Assembly: GCF_009758255.1 (NCBI RefSeq)
Contig: NZ_WSEN01000008.1
Coordinates: 310,001 to 374,000 of the forward strand
Direction of reading: 5' to 3'
DNA: 64,000 nt
Source: Microbacterium sp. MAH-37
GTDB taxonomy: Bacteria > Actinomycetota > Actinomycetes > Actinomycetales > Microbacteriaceae
Shown here: positions 63,717 through 64,000 of the stretch, piece by piece
Layout: each line of letters starts with the position of its first letter
Numbering within the stretch: position 1 is the stretch's first letter
Notes under the pieces: generated by a model
What the model was told of the DNA's origin: nothing
What the model saw: only the letters and a program-made list of their open reading frames with translations
Database searches by the model: none
Translations under genes and position numbers: made by a program

Positions 63717-64000
63717 GTGGACCTGTCCATGCACCCCGACCGAACCCCCAGACCAGAACGGCGGCGGCGCGGCATCCGCGCCTTCGCCCTGGTCGCCACC
63801 ACCGCCGTGATAGGCACCGCGCTGACGGCCTTCCCCGCCGCCGCCGCGGCACCGGAGGAGTGGCGCTTCGACTTCGGGACGAAGACCAGCCCCGTCGCCG
63901 AGGGCTACCAGCAGGTGCTCACGACCTCGCTGTACACCGCCGAGATCGGCTGGGGCATCACCGCCCCCGACGGCGTCACGCTGTTCGACCGCGACCGCAC
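63717..64000 (+). CDS. Secreted protein, probable extracellular rhamnogalacturonan acetylesterase or related pectin enzyme (partial)
   Basis: Only the first about 94 residues are present. GTG 63717 is preceded by AGGAGGAACC. An Arg-rich n-region (RTPRPERRRRGIRAF), hydrophobic core and AFPAAAAA cleavage site make a clear signal peptide. The mature start EEWRFDFGTKTSPVAEGYQQVLTTSLYTAEIGWGI resembles the small beta domain that precedes SGNH rhamnogalacturonan acetylesterases and some other pectin-active enzymes. The body lies beyond the window edge, so the assignment is tentative; the operators upstream fit the surrounding island. Confidence 0.6.
   Translation, partial: MDLSMHPDRTPRPERRRRGIRAFALVATTAVIGTALTAFPAAAAAPEEWRFDFGTKTSPVAEGYQQVLTTSLYTAEIGWGITAPDGVTLFDRDR

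Overview
The window is high-GC actinobacterial DNA. Dense operons with 4-base ATGA/GTGA start-stop overlaps, frequent GTG starts, the recurrent gcatcc/ggatgcc codon pairs and many sugar ABC systems with LacI-type control point to Microbacteriaceae, most likely Microbacterium; this taxonomic call is inference from style, not from a marker gene. There is no transposase, integrase, phage or CRISPR array, so the segment reads as chromosomal core plus carbohydrate-utilisation islands.

Layout. 1-5.6 kb: a sugar ABC importer (right end of the system, one permease cut by the window edge) divergent from a LacZ-type GH2 beta-galactosidase. 5.6-16.9 kb: secreted acid phosphatase, HrpB helicase, VanZ-like protein, MFS transporter, an ABC-2 exporter pair, L-serine dehydratase, and a membrane protein/multicopper oxidase pair. 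17-25 kb: GH36 alpha-galactosidase overlapping tail-to-tail a two-component system that is followed by a GT39/GT2-GtrA glycosyltransferase pair. 25-31 kb: a tight six-gene operon, S-adenosylhomocysteine-hydrolase-like protein, amidohydrolase (deaminase type), cupin and a polar amino-acid ABC importer, downstream of tRNA-Arg(ACG). 31-40.6 kb: regulators (GntR, LuxR, TetR with a striking double operator), DUF1905, fatty-acid desaturase, cold-shock protein, acyltransferase, GH95 fucosidase, tRNA-Ser(GCT). 40.7-64 kb: a large plant-polysaccharide island: Gfo/Idh/MocA-DUF6807 fusion, an M24 protein lacking metal ligands, LacI, an ABC importer with two paralogous binding proteins, an oxidative hexuronate/hexarate route (dehydrogenases, enolase-superfamily dehydratase, KdgD-like dehydratase/decarboxylase, ketoglutarate-semialdehyde-type dehydrogenase), rhamnogalacturonan-acetylesterase-like SGNH, two GH35 enzymes, a serine hydrolase and the start of a secreted protein.

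How the genes fit together. The right-hand island looks built to import pectin/rhamnogalacturonan- or galactan-derived oligomers, deacetylate and trim them (SGNH esterase, GH35 enzymes), and convert an acidic sugar to 2-oxoglutarate. A shared set of LacI-type palindromes (core AAGCGCTT or AAACGTTT) sits before at least six of the transcription units and suggests co-regulation.

The most unusual structure is not a gene: at least four families of dispersed imperfect palindromes with near-constant lengths (about 61, 59, 65-83 and 62 bp) fill intergenic gaps and have also entered coding sequence. They form a duplicated linker inside HrpB, an about 80-residue N-terminal extension on the enolase-superfamily enzyme, and the C-terminal tail of the amidohydrolase. 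The second system worth attention is the SAHH-like/deaminase/cupin/amino-acid-importer operon, whose combined function I cannot match to a described pathway.
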